64,000 nucleotides of DNA from the NCBI RefSeq assembly GCF_030409805.1, contig NZ_JAUFQP010000001.1:434001-498000 (forward strand), in the 5' to 3' direction. This document shows positions 55,959 to 64,000 of this stretch, piece after piece (positions within the stretch are counted from its first letter, which is position 1; the number at the start of each line of letters is the position of its first letter). The position numbers and the translations under genes are program-made. The notes under the pieces were generated by a model, which saw only the letters and a list, made by a program, of their open reading frames with translations, was not told where the DNA came from and ran no database searches. The stretch is from Algibacter miyuki. Its GTDB lineage: Bacteria > Bacteroidota > Bacteroidia > Flavobacteriales > Flavobacteriaceae.

Positions 55959-55973
55959 CCCTGGTTTTACTTG

Positions 55974-56047
55974 TAGCGAGAATGGGGCACGATCCCATGA
56001 CCTCCGAGTTATGAATCCGACGCTCTAACCAGCTGAGCTACCTCGCC
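55974..56047 (-). tRNA. tRNA-Met (anticodon CAT)
   Basis: 74 nt on the minus strand. It starts GGCGAGGTAGCTCAGC (acceptor and D arm), the anticodon arm reads CGGATTCATAACTCG with CAT, and the T arm is GGGATCGTGCCCC. The acceptor stem pairs GGCGAGG with TCTCGCT. No CCA is encoded. tRNA 3' ends are common integration sites, but I found no copy of this end at the left side of the element. Confidence 0.92.
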
Positions 56048-56182
56048 ATATGCGTTTCCGCGGGTGCAAAGATAAAAACATAATTAGATTACACAAACAT
56101 TAGTTGCAAAAAATATTATTAAATTTTCTGTGGTACTTCTTAATTAATGTATATATTGGTCAACATAAAGATTAAATAATAT

Positions 56183-56575
56183 ATGGACGAGAAAGTAAAA
56201 TTTAATATAGAGTTTCCAATACAAGCATCACCTCAATTGTTATATCAGTATATATCAACACCTTCTGGGTTATCAGAATGGTTTTCAGACAACGTAAATT
56301 CAAGAGGAGAATTGTTTACTTTTATATGGGACGATAGCGAAGAACAAGCTAAATTATTAAATAAAAAAAGTGGCGAGCGCGTTAAATTTAGATGGGTAGA
56401 AGATGAAGAAGACGATCAGTCCTACTATTTTGAAATTAGAATACAAGTAGATGAAATTACTAAAGATGTATCTTTAATGGTTACCGATTTTGCTGAAGAT
56501 GATGAAGTAGACGAATCTAAAATGCTTTGGACCAATCAGATTTCAAGTTTAAAGCAAGTATTAGGCTCAGCGTAA
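56183..56575 (+). CDS. START-like domain protein
   Basis: 130 residues of the SRPBCC/START-like fold (FPIQASPQLLYQYISTPSGL, EWFSDNVNSRGELFTFIWDD, QISSLKQVLGS). It is very acidic. The family is conserved across Bacteroidetes as a small cytoplasmic protein of unknown function, possibly binding a hydrophobic ligand. A terminator hairpin follows it. Confidence 0.85.
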   Translation: MDEKVKFNIEFPIQASPQLLYQYISTPSGLSEWFSDNVNSRGELFTFIWDDSEEQAKLLNKKSGERVKFRWVEDEEDDQSYYFEIRIQVDEITKDVSLMVTDFAEDDEVDESKMLWTNQISSLKQVLGSA

Positions 56576-56597
56576 TATAAAAAACATAATATTCGAT

Positions 56598-56640
56598 TAT
56601 ATTTGTCCCGTTTTTACACTTAATGAAAACGGGATTTTTT
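56598..56640 (+). promoter_or_regulatory. Promoter overlapped by the upstream gene's terminator
   Basis: TATATTTG (56598-56605) is a -7 element for the aminotransferase gene. The hairpin CCCGTTTT (56607-56614)/AAAACGGG (56626-56633) plus T7 ends the START-gene transcript. The predicted start site falls inside the left arm, so the downstream transcript should not form the full hairpin. Confidence 0.6.
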
Positions 56641-56641
56641 T

Positions 56642-57484
56642 ATGGTAAATTTTAACGAAAATATTTTAGAAGATAATACATTGTTATCTGTCAATAATAG
56701 AGGTTTTGCATATGGTGATGCCTTATTTGAAACAATTAAAGCCTCTTACGGTAAATTATTGTTTTGGGAAGACCATTATTTTAGGCTTATGGCGTCTATG
56801 CGGATTATGCGCATGGAGATTCCTATGAATTTTACCATGGAATATTTAGAAGAGCAAATACTAAATACCTTAACGGAAAACAATTTATCAAACGCATCTT
56901 CTAGAGTGAAATTAACCGTTTTTAGAAATGAAGGCGGTTTGTATTTACCCGAAACAAACACCGTAAGTTTTCTTATAGCAGTAAAACCTATCGACACCGA
57001 TTTTTATATCGCAAATAGCGAGTTTTACGAGGTTGATTTGTTTAAAGATTATTATGTGTCACCAAGTTTGTTATCTACCTTAAAAAGCAACAATAAGGCC
57101 TTAAATGTGGTTGGTAGTATTTATGCGAAAGAAAACAAACTGAATAACTGTTTGGTATTAAATACCGAAAAACAAGTTGTAGAAGCGCTTAACGGAAATG
57201 TTTTCGTTGTAAAAGGAAATGAGATAAAAACACCACCAATGGGAAGTGGTTGTTTGAAAGGGGTTATGCGGAAGCAAATTATTGAAATTGTAAACAGTTT
57301 ACCCGAATACGAATTAGTTGAAGCCGCTATTTCACCTTTTGAACTTCAAAAAGCAGACGAAATTTTTATTACCAATGTGGTTGTGGGAATTCAATCGGTT
57401 TCAAAATACAGAAAAAAAACTTTTGCATCCGAAGTATCTAAACTTCTAATACAGAAATTGAATATTAAAATAAGAGTAAGTTAA
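56642..57484 (+). CDS. Class IV aminotransferase
   Basis: 280 residues of fold type IV PLP enzymes. VNNRGFAYGDALFETIKA is the N-terminal signature. The catalytic Lys is in STLKSNNKALNVVGS, and ALNGNVFVVKGNEIKTPP follows. Members are branched-chain amino-acid aminotransferases, D-amino-acid aminotransferases or aminodeoxychorismate lyase (PabC). Its length is near all three, and no pab genes are adjacent, so the substrate is undecided. Confidence 0.82.
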   Translation: MVNFNENILEDNTLLSVNNRGFAYGDALFETIKASYGKLLFWEDHYFRLMASMRIMRMEIPMNFTMEYLEEQILNTLTENNLSNASSRVKLTVFRNEGGLYLPETNTVSFLIAVKPIDTDFYIANSEFYEVDLFKDYYVSPSLLSTLKSNNKALNVVGSIYAKENKLNNCLVLNTEKQVVEALNGNVFVVKGNEIKTPPMGSGCLKGVMRKQIIEIVNSLPEYELVEAAISPFELQKADEIFITNVVVGIQSVSKYRKKTFASEVSKLLIQKLNIKIRVS

Positions 57485-57606
57485 ACATTAGCATTAATAA
57501 TGTTCAGTAAAAAGGAAGAAGGTTTATTTTTTTTGTATTTATTTAATTCTGAGGAAAACAAAAACTGTAATCATTTAGGACAAGATAAGTTTTAGTAAAA
57601 GGACTT

Positions 57607-58167
57607 TTAATTGTAACTCGGATTTTCTGGTGCATTAGACCAAATACTGTATTGTCCACCAAATTCGAGCATTTTTTCTTTCCAAAAAGATTGATGATTC
57701 TTTTCAATAATATCTTTTTTATAAATATTATCGGTAACTACCCAAGAATTCGATTTAAGTTCACCTGCTAATTGGTTGGTAGCCCATCCAGAGTAGCCTA
57801 AAAAGAACTTTATATCATTTTCATTAATAGTATTGTCGGCAATAAGCTCGGCAACTTTATTAAAATCTCCACCCCAATAAATTCCTAAAGAAATTTCAAT
57901 ACTATCTGGTATTAAATGTGGGATTTTATGAATAAAATATAAGTTGTCTTGTTCCACTGGCCCTCCATTATACACAGTAAAGTTAGCATGAACTTCGGGT
58001 ATTAAGTCGTTTATGGTATATTCTAGTGGTTTGTTAAGTATAAAACCAATAGAGCCTTCAATAGTGTGGTCTGCCAAAAGAACAATAGAGCGATTAAAAG
58101 AAACATCACCAATAATAGCAGGCTCTGCAATTAATAAATCCCCCTTTTTAGGTTGAGTTGTTACCAT
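57607..58167 (-). CDS. YqgE/AlgH-family protein
   Basis: 186 residues with KGDLLIAEPAIIGDVSFNRS, GSIGFILNKPLEY, VYNGGPVEQDNLYFIH and FLGYSGWATNQLAGEL, all core motifs of the UPF0301 (YqgE) family. It is a soluble protein of unclear function, linked in other bacteria to regulation. Full length. Confidence 0.92.
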   Translation of the reverse strand: MVTTQPKKGDLLIAEPAIIGDVSFNRSIVLLADHTIEGSIGFILNKPLEYTINDLIPEVHANFTVYNGGPVEQDNLYFIHKIPHLIPDSIEISLGIYWGGDFNKVAELIADNTINENDIKFFLGYSGWATNQLAGELKSNSWVVTDNIYKKDIIEKNHQSFWKEKMLEFGGQYSIWSNAPENPSYN

Positions 58168-58240
58168 GTTTTCAGTAATTAGTAATTAAATCTAATATTA
58201 ATTTCTCTAAAAAACAAGATTATTGGATAATAATAAAAAA

Positions 58241-58267
58241 AAATGCCTTCAATAAATGAAGGCATTT
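58241..58267 (-). terminator. Terminator after the HU gene (minus strand)
   Basis: An 11-bp perfect stem AAATGCCTTCA/TGAAGGCATTT with a 5-nt loop; on the minus strand it is followed by T8 or more. Confidence 0.85.
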
Positions 58268-58290
58268 TAAAATATTAAAGTTGTAAATTA

Positions 58291-58563
58291 TTAGTTTACA
58301 GCGTTAGATAAATCTGATCCAGCTTTAAACTTAACAACGTTTTTAGCTTTGATTTTGATTGTTTCACCTGTTTGAGGGTTTCTTCCTTCTCTTGCAGCTC
58401 TTTTAGAAACTGACCAAGATCCAAAACCTACTAAAGAAACTCTGTTACCTTTTTGTAAAGCACCTTCTATTTCGATAATAGCACATTCTAAAGCTTTTTT
58501 AGCAGCTGCCTTAGTAATTCCTGCGTGTTCTGCCATAGCATCGATTAAATCTGTTTTGTTCAT
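58291..58563 (-). CDS. hup: HU-family DNA-binding protein
   Basis: 90 residues, the standard HU length. DLIDAMAEHAGITKAAAKKA, RVSLVGFGSWSVSKRAAREG, RNPQTGETIKI and FKAGSDLSNAVN are the family core including the Pro of the DNA-binding arm. It is a nucleoid protein that bends DNA. It is monocistronic with its own terminator. Confidence 0.95.
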   Translation of the reverse strand: MNKTDLIDAMAEHAGITKAAAKKALECAIIEIEGALQKGNRVSLVGFGSWSVSKRAAREGRNPQTGETIKIKAKNVVKFKAGSDLSNAVN

Positions 58564-58750
58564 AATGTAATTTTTAATAATTAATAATTTGGTTAAACAT
58601 TTTGTTAAATCCTATACAAATTTATACGGATTATGCAATAACGCAAGTAATAGCAAGGGAAATCCGTTGTTTTGTTAATAACTTAAGTCATTTGTTAATA
58701 AAGATAGGGTTAATTAGCGTTTTTTTAACAACCTCAACAGCTGTAAGGCT

Positions 58751-59698
58751 TTACAGCATTTTGGAATCACTTTCAAAATGATAGCCATTTAAAAGTGATT
58801 TTACATCCATGGTTCGCTTACCCGGAAGCTTAATATCGTCTATAATAAGGTAACCATTTGCAACTGCGACTTTTAATTCTTTTTTGGTAGACGTAATACT
58901 TCCTATCGGTTCGGTGTGTGAAATTACTTCTTTTTTCGCTTTATAGATTTTTATATCCAGTTGGTCATTTCCGTTAATTAAAGTACACCAGGCAGCTGGG
59001 TAGGGGCTTAAGCCGCGTATTTTGTTATGGATATCGTCTATAGATGCCGCCCAATCAATTTTACAATTGTCCTTATTAAGCTTATAAGCGGTTTTTATAT
59101 CGGCATTTTCTAATTGAGGTATCGTGGTAACATCTCCCTTTTCAATTTCGTTGACCGTTTTTAAAACCAAATCACTTCCTAGAAACATCAATTTGTCATG
59201 CAAGCTACCTGCATTCTCTTCCGGATCAATATTTATGGCCTCCTGATAAATCATAGCACCAGTGTCTATTTTTTCGTCTATGAAAAATGTAGATACGCCA
59301 GTTTTTGTTTCACCATTAATAATAGCCCAATTAATAGGAGCAGCGCCTCGGTAATTTGGAAGTAAGGATGCATGCAAGTTAAATGTACCGTATTCGGGCA
59401 TTTGCCAAACCATTTTTGGTAACATTCTAAAGGCAACTACAATTTGAAGGTTAGCGTTTAGTGCTTTTAATTCTTCTAAAAATGTTTCATCTTTTAAATT
59501 GGTGGGCTGTAAAATATTTAGTCCAGCCGATGTAGCATATTGTTTTACGGCACTTTCGTTAAGTTTTCGTCCGCGTCCAGCAGGTTTGTCGGGTGCTGTA
59601 ATTACGCCAACAATATTCCGTTTATTTTCTACTAATGTTTTTAAAATGGTCACCGCAAAATCGGGCGTTCCCATAAATACTATTCTTAAATCTTTCAT
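58751..59698 (-). CDS. fmt: Methionyl-tRNA formyltransferase
   Basis: 315 residues. RIVFMGTPDFAVTIL begins the formyl-THF domain. FNLHASLLPNYRGAAPINWA holds the catalytic Asn/His-x-Ser-Leu-Leu-Pro-x-x-Arg-Gly motif, and GVSTFFIDEKIDTGAM completes it. The C-terminal OB-like domain is present. It formylates Met-tRNAfMet for translation initiation. It lies next to recQ in an order common in Flavobacteriaceae. Confidence 0.95.
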   Translation of the reverse strand: MKDLRIVFMGTPDFAVTILKTLVENKRNIVGVITAPDKPAGRGRKLNESAVKQYATSAGLNILQPTNLKDETFLEELKALNANLQIVVAFRMLPKMVWQMPEYGTFNLHASLLPNYRGAAPINWAIINGETKTGVSTFFIDEKIDTGAMIYQEAINIDPEENAGSLHDKLMFLGSDLVLKTVNEIEKGDVTTIPQLENADIKTAYKLNKDNCKIDWAASIDDIHNKIRGLSPYPAAWCTLINGNDQLDIKIYKAKKEVISHTEPIGSITSTKKELKVAVANGYLIIDDIKLPGKRTMDVKSLLNGYHFESDSKML

Positions 59699-59767
59699 TT
59701 ACTGAAATTTATTTTTTTAGGTTGAAGCATTCCGTTCATTTTATTTCAAATCGTGAATAAACTGAAA

Positions 59768-61675
59768 CTATAAATGGCTTAACTTGTAAGTGTTTTTCGG
59801 TGTTATACTTATTATTTGATGTTCTAAAAGTAATTTTAAAACCTGTTTAATATTTTCTTCGGAAGCGTCTAAGGCTTCGGAAATTTTTCTCGAAGATAAA
59901 TCACTGGTTTCTAAAAGCTGAATGACTTGTTTTTTAATTGTACTAATATCGGTTACCGTAACAGGTTTCTTTTTGGCGTTAGTGCAAACCGAACAAACGC
60001 CACAAGGTTGTATTTCAGTTTCGCCAAAATAGGCTAGGAGTTGCATGCTTTTGCAAACCGAATCATTTTCTACATAATCCAACATGGCTTTAACGCGTTT
60101 TTGCTTTAACGTGTTTTGTTGTTCAATAGTTGCGGCAATACGATTAATGGTTTTTTCGTCCTCACGGGGTTGTATAAAAGTGACCTCCGCATCGGTCTTG
60201 GATAGTTGTAAGGTGATAATGGAATCGCGTTCCAGTTGCTCTAAAGCTTTTACAATTAGAGTTTCGTTGGCTCCCGATTTCTCAGCTATTTTGGCCAATG
60301 CTATTTTGGTAACTTGTTCAAAAACGCCACCGTACATTCTTAGAATCGATTTTACAATGGTACTAAAATCATTATGGGTATCGAGATAATTAAAAAGTGC
60401 GGCGTTGGATATTACGAACTGCACCGTAACCTTATTTTTAAATTGTTTAGAAAGTGTGATAACGCTATTTCTATCTAAAATCAACAACGCATTATAGCAT
60501 AATCCAGGATTGAATTTATAGGTTTTACAAAAGGTGTTAAAATCGAATTCAAAGGTTAAGTATTCGCCTTCCCCATAAGGTACTTGGAAGTAGTTGCACA
60601 GTTTTCGGTATACTTGTTTTACAAAATCGACACTGGCTAAACTGCCTAAAAATTGTTTTCTAACACTACCTTCGTCACTTTGGTTTTTCAGAATTACAGC
60701 GAAAGCCTTGTCTCCATTTCTGCCAACACGTCCAGCTTCTTGAAAATAACTTTCTATGCTTTCGGGTAAACTAATGTGAATAACTGTTTTTACATCGGGT
60801 TTGTCAATGCCCATTCCAAAGGCATTTGTAGCCACCATGGCTTGCTTTTGGTTGTTAATCCAGGCGGTCATGTTTTTATCTTTTTCGGTATTGAGTAAAC
60901 CTCCATGATAAAACGTAGACGATATGTTTTTAGATTCTAAAAAAGCACTTAGCTCAATCGTTTGTCTTCTGTTTCTAACGTAAATTATGGACGATTGCGT
61001 GTATTTCTTCAGAATTGTTTCAAGTCTGTAATATTTGTCATTTTCATTAAAAACCAAATAGGCTAAATTGGGTCTTAAAAACGATTGTTTAAATATTTTC
61101 GGACTAATAAAATCTAGCTGTTTTACAATGTCTTGAATAACTTCTGGTTTGGCTGAAGCCGTTAAAGCAATTACATTTACAGTGGGTTGCAGCTGTCTTA
61201 GCACAGCAATATTTTTATATGCTGGTCTAAAATCGCTACCCCATTGCGAAATACAATGCGCTTCATCTACCGCGATAAGATTTACATTCATCAACCTAAT
61301 TCGGTCTTGTACAAGATCTTGTTGTAAACGTTCGGGTGATAGGTATAAAAATTTATAATTTCCGTAGACACAATTATCCAAAAGCGTATCCAAATCTCTA
61401 TACGAAATGCCACTGGTTAACGCCATAGCCTTAATCCCTTTATTATTTAAGGACTGTACTTGGTCTTTCATTAAAGCAATTAATGGCGAAACCACAATGC
61501 AAATACCGGGTTTAACCAGTGCTGGAACCTGGAAACATAACGATTTTCCACCACCAGTTGGCAAAAGCGCAAAGGTGTCTTCACCTGCCAAAACAGCATT
61601 TATAATAGCTTCTTGGTTAGGTCGGAAAGCGGTAAATTTCCAATAACGTTCTAGTATGTTAATGGGATGTTCCAT
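59768..61675 (-). CDS. recQ: ATP-dependent DNA helicase RecQ
   Basis: 635 residues. Motif 0/I is RPNQEAII and LLPTGGGKSLCFQVP (Lys44). The DEAH box is AVDEAHCISQWGSDFRP, motif V is VATNAFGMGIDKPDV and motif VI is QEAGRVGRNGD. The zinc-binding Cys set is CKSMQLLAYFGE..PCGVCSVC in the RQC region. The C-terminal HRDC domain is absent or reduced. It is a 3'-5' helicase in recombinational repair. It is 11 bp from the next gene upstream and probably in one operon with it. Confidence 0.93.
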   Translation of the reverse strand: MEHPINILERYWKFTAFRPNQEAIINAVLAGEDTFALLPTGGGKSLCFQVPALVKPGICIVVSPLIALMKDQVQSLNNKGIKAMALTSGISYRDLDTLLDNCVYGNYKFLYLSPERLQQDLVQDRIRLMNVNLIAVDEAHCISQWGSDFRPAYKNIAVLRQLQPTVNVIALTASAKPEVIQDIVKQLDFISPKIFKQSFLRPNLAYLVFNENDKYYRLETILKKYTQSSIIYVRNRRQTIELSAFLESKNISSTFYHGGLLNTEKDKNMTAWINNQKQAMVATNAFGMGIDKPDVKTVIHISLPESIESYFQEAGRVGRNGDKAFAVILKNQSDEGSVRKQFLGSLASVDFVKQVYRKLCNYFQVPYGEGEYLTFEFDFNTFCKTYKFNPGLCYNALLILDRNSVITLSKQFKNKVTVQFVISNAALFNYLDTHNDFSTIVKSILRMYGGVFEQVTKIALAKIAEKSGANETLIVKALEQLERDSIITLQLSKTDAEVTFIQPREDEKTINRIAATIEQQNTLKQKRVKAMLDYVENDSVCKSMQLLAYFGETEIQPCGVCSVCTNAKKKPVTVTDISTIKKQVIQLLETSDLSSRKISEALDASEENIKQVLKLLLEHQIISITPKNTYKLSHL

Positions 61676-61686
61676 AAGTGAACGGG

Positions 61687-62226
61687 TTACATATTTAATG
61701 CTTTCAAAATAAAGTTGGTTCTATTTTCAACCGTATCAAAAGGCACATCGATTAAAGTATAATTGTATTTTTCGTAAGTTTTAACCAAATGTTCGTGAAT
61801 TTCAAGAGCTTGATCGAAATTTTCGTAACGTTCATTGTCACTGGTGTAAATGGCTTCCCAAGGTTTTAAAATAAAAACGGTATGGTATTTAGAGTTGTTA
61901 CAGGTTTTAATAAAATTTTCGGGACATTCGTCTCCAATAAAATCCATGTACGCCAAAACATCAGGGAGTCCGCGATCAAAAAATACAGGTTTTGTGCCAT
62001 ATAAATCGGCATCTACAAATTGTTTTTGCCGGCCTTTTAAAAGAAGTTCGCTAAACAATAACGGATTTTTTAAAAAAAGCTGATCGACACCATCCTTTTT
62101 AGCGTCTAAAGTTACCTGTCTTGAAATTTCTTCTAAACAGATGTGGCCTCTTTTAATCAATTCGTTAATCAAAGTTGATTTTCCCGTTCCCGGACCTCCC
62201 GTAATTACAATCTTTTTCGTGTTCAA
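61687..62226 (-). CDS. AAA_28-type P-loop ATPase/kinase-like protein
   Basis: 179 residues. KKIVITGGPGTGKSTLINEL is the P-loop (Lys16). FFDRGLPDVLAYMDFIG has the Asp-Arg-Gly nucleotide-kinase-like motif. The C-terminus YTLIDVPFDTVENRTNFIL resembles the tail of NadR-like kinases. Such proteins are common in Bacteroidetes and have no firm function. It is the first gene of the recQ-containing unit. Confidence 0.8.
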   Translation of the reverse strand: MNTKKIVITGGPGTGKSTLINELIKRGHICLEEISRQVTLDAKKDGVDQLFLKNPLLFSELLLKGRQKQFVDADLYGTKPVFFDRGLPDVLAYMDFIGDECPENFIKTCNNSKYHTVFILKPWEAIYTSDNERYENFDQALEIHEHLVKTYEKYNYTLIDVPFDTVENRTNFILKALNM

Positions 62227-62289
62227 TGCGAATTTATTTTCTGTAAAAATCGGAATTTATAACCTATAAAAAAAATCGAAACTAAACTG

Positions 62290-62297
62290 TATATTTG
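62290..62297 (+). promoter_or_regulatory. Promoter -7 element before the DUF493 gene
   Basis: TATATTTG fits TAnnTTTG. Its last three bases overlap an in-frame TTG at 62295 that is therefore not a start codon. Confidence 0.7.
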
Positions 62298-62315
62298 CAG
62301 ACTAATAAATATGTA

Positions 62316-62609
62316 ATGAGCACACCTCCAAATTCAGAAGAATTTTACGCCAAATTAAAAGACCAATTATATGATACAGCTGTTTGGCCAGCGGAATATT
62401 TATATAAATTTATTGTGCTTTCAGATTCAAAAAAAATAGCAAAGTTAGAAGCTATTTTCGATGGTATGGGAGCTGTAATAGAAACAAAAGAGTCTGCAAA
62501 AGGTAAATACACCAGTGTTTCGATAAGTGTTTCTATGAAAAGCCCTGAGAATGTAATTGAAAAATATAAAGAAGTTGCCGATAAAATTGAAGGCGTTATA
62601 AGTCTTTAA
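62316..62609 (+). CDS. DUF493-family protein
   Basis: 97 residues from ATG 62316 (MSTPPNSEEFYAKLKDQL). The small alpha/beta domain (YKFIVLSDSKKIAKLEAIF, KYTSVSISVSMKSPENVIEKY) matches DUF493/YbeD-like proteins, which are cytoplasmic and of unknown function, sometimes regulatory. The start is set by the promoter that overlaps the earlier TTG. Confidence 0.85.
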   Translation: MSTPPNSEEFYAKLKDQLYDTAVWPAEYLYKFIVLSDSKKIAKLEAIFDGMGAVIETKESAKGKYTSVSISVSMKSPENVIEKYKEVADKIEGVISL

Positions 62610-62666
62610 TATTTTTTTTGAAGCAACCTTTTCTGTTTTTTTGCATCTTGAAATTAAAAAGATAAG

Positions 62667-63866
62667 ATGAAGAAAATAGTTCTAGTGTTTTGCGCGATAG
62701 TTTTATTACTAGGTTGTGAGTCAGCAGAAGGCGTGACTGATGGTGATTATGATGGTTCTGTGCTATCATCTGAAGCTTCCGGTGATGCTTCAGGATCAGA
62801 TACTCCCGATTTCGGAAACGGAGATAATGGCAAAACGCCTGGGCAAATTACGGCTGCCGAATGGAACGATTTATCACAATGGGCGTTCTGGAGCGATTTG
62901 TTAAACACTCAGGATTATACAGAGCATCATAAAAGTTGGGATTTTAATACCTCTAAACGTATTGCAATTCAGATTTTAGATAAAAATACCTCGGAAGCTT
63001 TAAATAATATTTCGGTATCACTTTATAAAGGAAACGAGCTTATTTGTGCTGTGAAAACAGATAATTTTGGTAAAGCAAACCTGTTTATCGATTTGTTTGA
63101 TAGTAGCAAAACAAGCACAACGGTTAATCTTTCAGAATATAAAATTGAAATTAATGGTGAATTTCAAACAGAAGCCATTACTTTATTAAAGCATGGTGTA
63201 AACGTTTTTAATATTGAGAAAACAGTACCGTTAGATAAGAAAATAGAACTGGCTTTTATTGTTGATGCCACCGGATCGATGGGGGATGAGCTGGAGTTTT
63301 TAAAAAGCGATTTAACCAACGTGATTAGTCGTGTGCAAACCGATAATGAGAATGCATCTATTTTAACGTCAACAGTTTTTTATAGAGATTATGGTGATGA
63401 TTATGTCACAAAACGTTTCGATTTTACAACAAATATTTCTTCCACAGTAAACTTTATAAAAGGCCAAAGTGCCAGTGGTGGTGGCGATTTTGAAGAAGCT
63501 GTAGAAGTTGCTTTAGATGAAACCATCAACGATTTACAATGGAGTGCTAACGCCACAACAAAAATAGCTTTTCTACTTCTGGATGCACCGCCACACCTTA
63601 CCAATGAGACTATCGAAAGTATTCATAAGTCGGTTTATACGGCAGCGGAAAAAGGTATTAAAATAATTCCTGTAACGGCAAGTGGAATTACTAAATCTAC
63701 CGAGTTTTTAATGCGTTATTTGTCTATTGCAACTAACGGAACTTATGTGTTTATTACAAACGATAGTGGTATTGGTAACGATCACTTAGAACCTACGGTG
63801 GGCGAATACGAGGTTGAATATCTAAATGATTTAATGGTGCGCTTAATAAATAAGTACGCCGAATAA
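62667..63866 (+). CDS. von Willebrand factor A domain lipoprotein
   Basis: 399 residues. The lipobox is AIVLLLGCESAEG, so it is lipidated and probably reaches the outer membrane. After a Gly/Asp/Ser-rich linker comes an Ig-like/carboxypeptidase-regulatory domain (SEALNNISVSLYKGNELICA). A VWA domain follows with the MIDAS motif VDATGSMGDE, TVFYRDYGDDYVT and LLLDAPPHL. VWA domains bind metal and mediate protein contacts. Its partner is unknown. The gene is 57 bp after DUF493. Confidence 0.85.
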   Translation: MKKIVLVFCAIVLLLGCESAEGVTDGDYDGSVLSSEASGDASGSDTPDFGNGDNGKTPGQITAAEWNDLSQWAFWSDLLNTQDYTEHHKSWDFNTSKRIAIQILDKNTSEALNNISVSLYKGNELICAVKTDNFGKANLFIDLFDSSKTSTTVNLSEYKIEINGEFQTEAITLLKHGVNVFNIEKTVPLDKKIELAFIVDATGSMGDELEFLKSDLTNVISRVQTDNENASILTSTVFYRDYGDDYVTKRFDFTTNISSTVNFIKGQSASGGGDFEEAVEVALDETINDLQWSANATTKIAFLLLDAPPHLTNETIESIHKSVYTAAEKGIKIIPVTASGITKSTEFLMRYLSIATNGTYVFITNDSGIGNDHLEPTVGEYEVEYLNDLMVRLINKYAE

Positions 63867-63958
63867 TTGATGGGAATATTACTAGTGCTATTCAATTTTT
63901 TTTGTATTTTGCGCAAGCATAACTACTACGTGCAAAAACATTAATTCTACACATTATT

Positions 63959-64000
63959 TTGATAGACAATTTAGAATACAATACAGAGCGTGAGCATTTA
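63959..64000 (+). CDS. DUF4290-family protein, first 14 codons (cut by window edge)
   Basis: The window ends inside a frame starting TTG at 63959 and reading MIDNLEYNTEREHL. This matches the conserved start of the DUF4290 proteins of Bacteroidetes. The start codon is TTG; no ATG is available closer. Confidence 0.6.
   Translation, partial: MIDNLEYNTEREHL

Noticed and set aside
55881..55976. A 31-codon frame next to the tRNA-Met 3' end that could be the start of a lost integrase
   Set aside because: Too short, overlaps the tRNA terminator hairpin, and similarity to recombinase N-termini is only an impression.
56607..56640. Hairpin with T run just before the aminotransferase start, as an attenuator or riboswitch
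   Set aside because: The -7 element at 56598-56605 puts the transcript start inside the left arm, so it is better read as the upstream gene's terminator.

Overview
The window looks like chromosomal DNA of a marine-type Flavobacteriaceae member (Bacteroidetes). It is AT-rich with weak Shine-Dalgarno signals and Bacteroidetes -7 promoter elements of the TAnnTTTG type. It carries CarboxypepD-reg/TonB-type outer-membrane proteins, RteC, a TraE-TraN conjugation block of the CTnDOT type, and a type II-C CRISPR-Cas system with a large Cas9.

Region 1 (1-2916) is a metal-resistance end: the C-terminal part of mercuric reductase and a CPC-type P-type ATPase. Region 2 (2938-18760) is an envelope island of about 16 kb. 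It holds a TonB-type outer-membrane barrel, a DUF347 membrane protein, a PepSY-like protein, two LtaS/sulfatase-like membrane enzymes, a diacylglycerol kinase, four PAP2 phosphatases (one with a homopolymer frameshift), an HD phosphohydrolase and an M1-peptidase-like protein with a barrel-like C-terminus. Seven transcription units in it start with the same promoter architecture: two direct CTTWAR half-sites 11 bp apart, then exactly 10 bp, then TAnnTTTR. This resembles the PmrA/BasR box of enterobacteria, whose regulon also contains phosphoethanolamine transferases, lipid kinases and PAP2 enzymes. I read the island as one regulon for remodelling membrane lipid head groups or phosphates. The regulator is not in the window.

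Region 3 (about 18.8-53.7 kb) is an integrative/conjugative element backbone. It runs parB, [CRISPR-Cas II-C], ssb, DUF6876, bfmA, relaxase (DUF5712/MobB), VirD4 coupling protein, then the opposite-strand TraE-F-G-I-J-K-M-N block, an amidase, cargo, a DnaC-like ATPase, a replication/HTH pair and RteC. The CRISPR locus lies between parB and ssb. It has an unusual layout: cas1-cas2 point into a 55-repeat array from one side, cas9 points into it from the other, and the tracrRNA diverges from cas9. The cargo between the amidase and an EEP-family protein is a three-gene cluster: an OLD-family ATPase/TOPRIM nuclease, a UvrD-like helicase (together Gabija-like), and a PD-(D/E)XK nuclease with an N-terminal winged-helix region. 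The third gene is not part of canonical Gabija. No integrase, RteA/RteB or TraO-Q was found, so the element may be partial or may extend beyond what I can recognise.

Region 4 (53.8-64.0 kb) is ordinary chromosome: a 7TM-LuxR regulator, a PLP enzyme of the ACC deaminase/D-cysteine desulfhydrase family, tRNA-Met(CAT), a START-like protein, a class IV aminotransferase, YqgE, HU, Fmt, RecQ, a P-loop ATPase, a DUF493 protein, a VWA lipoprotein and the first codons of a DUF4290 gene.
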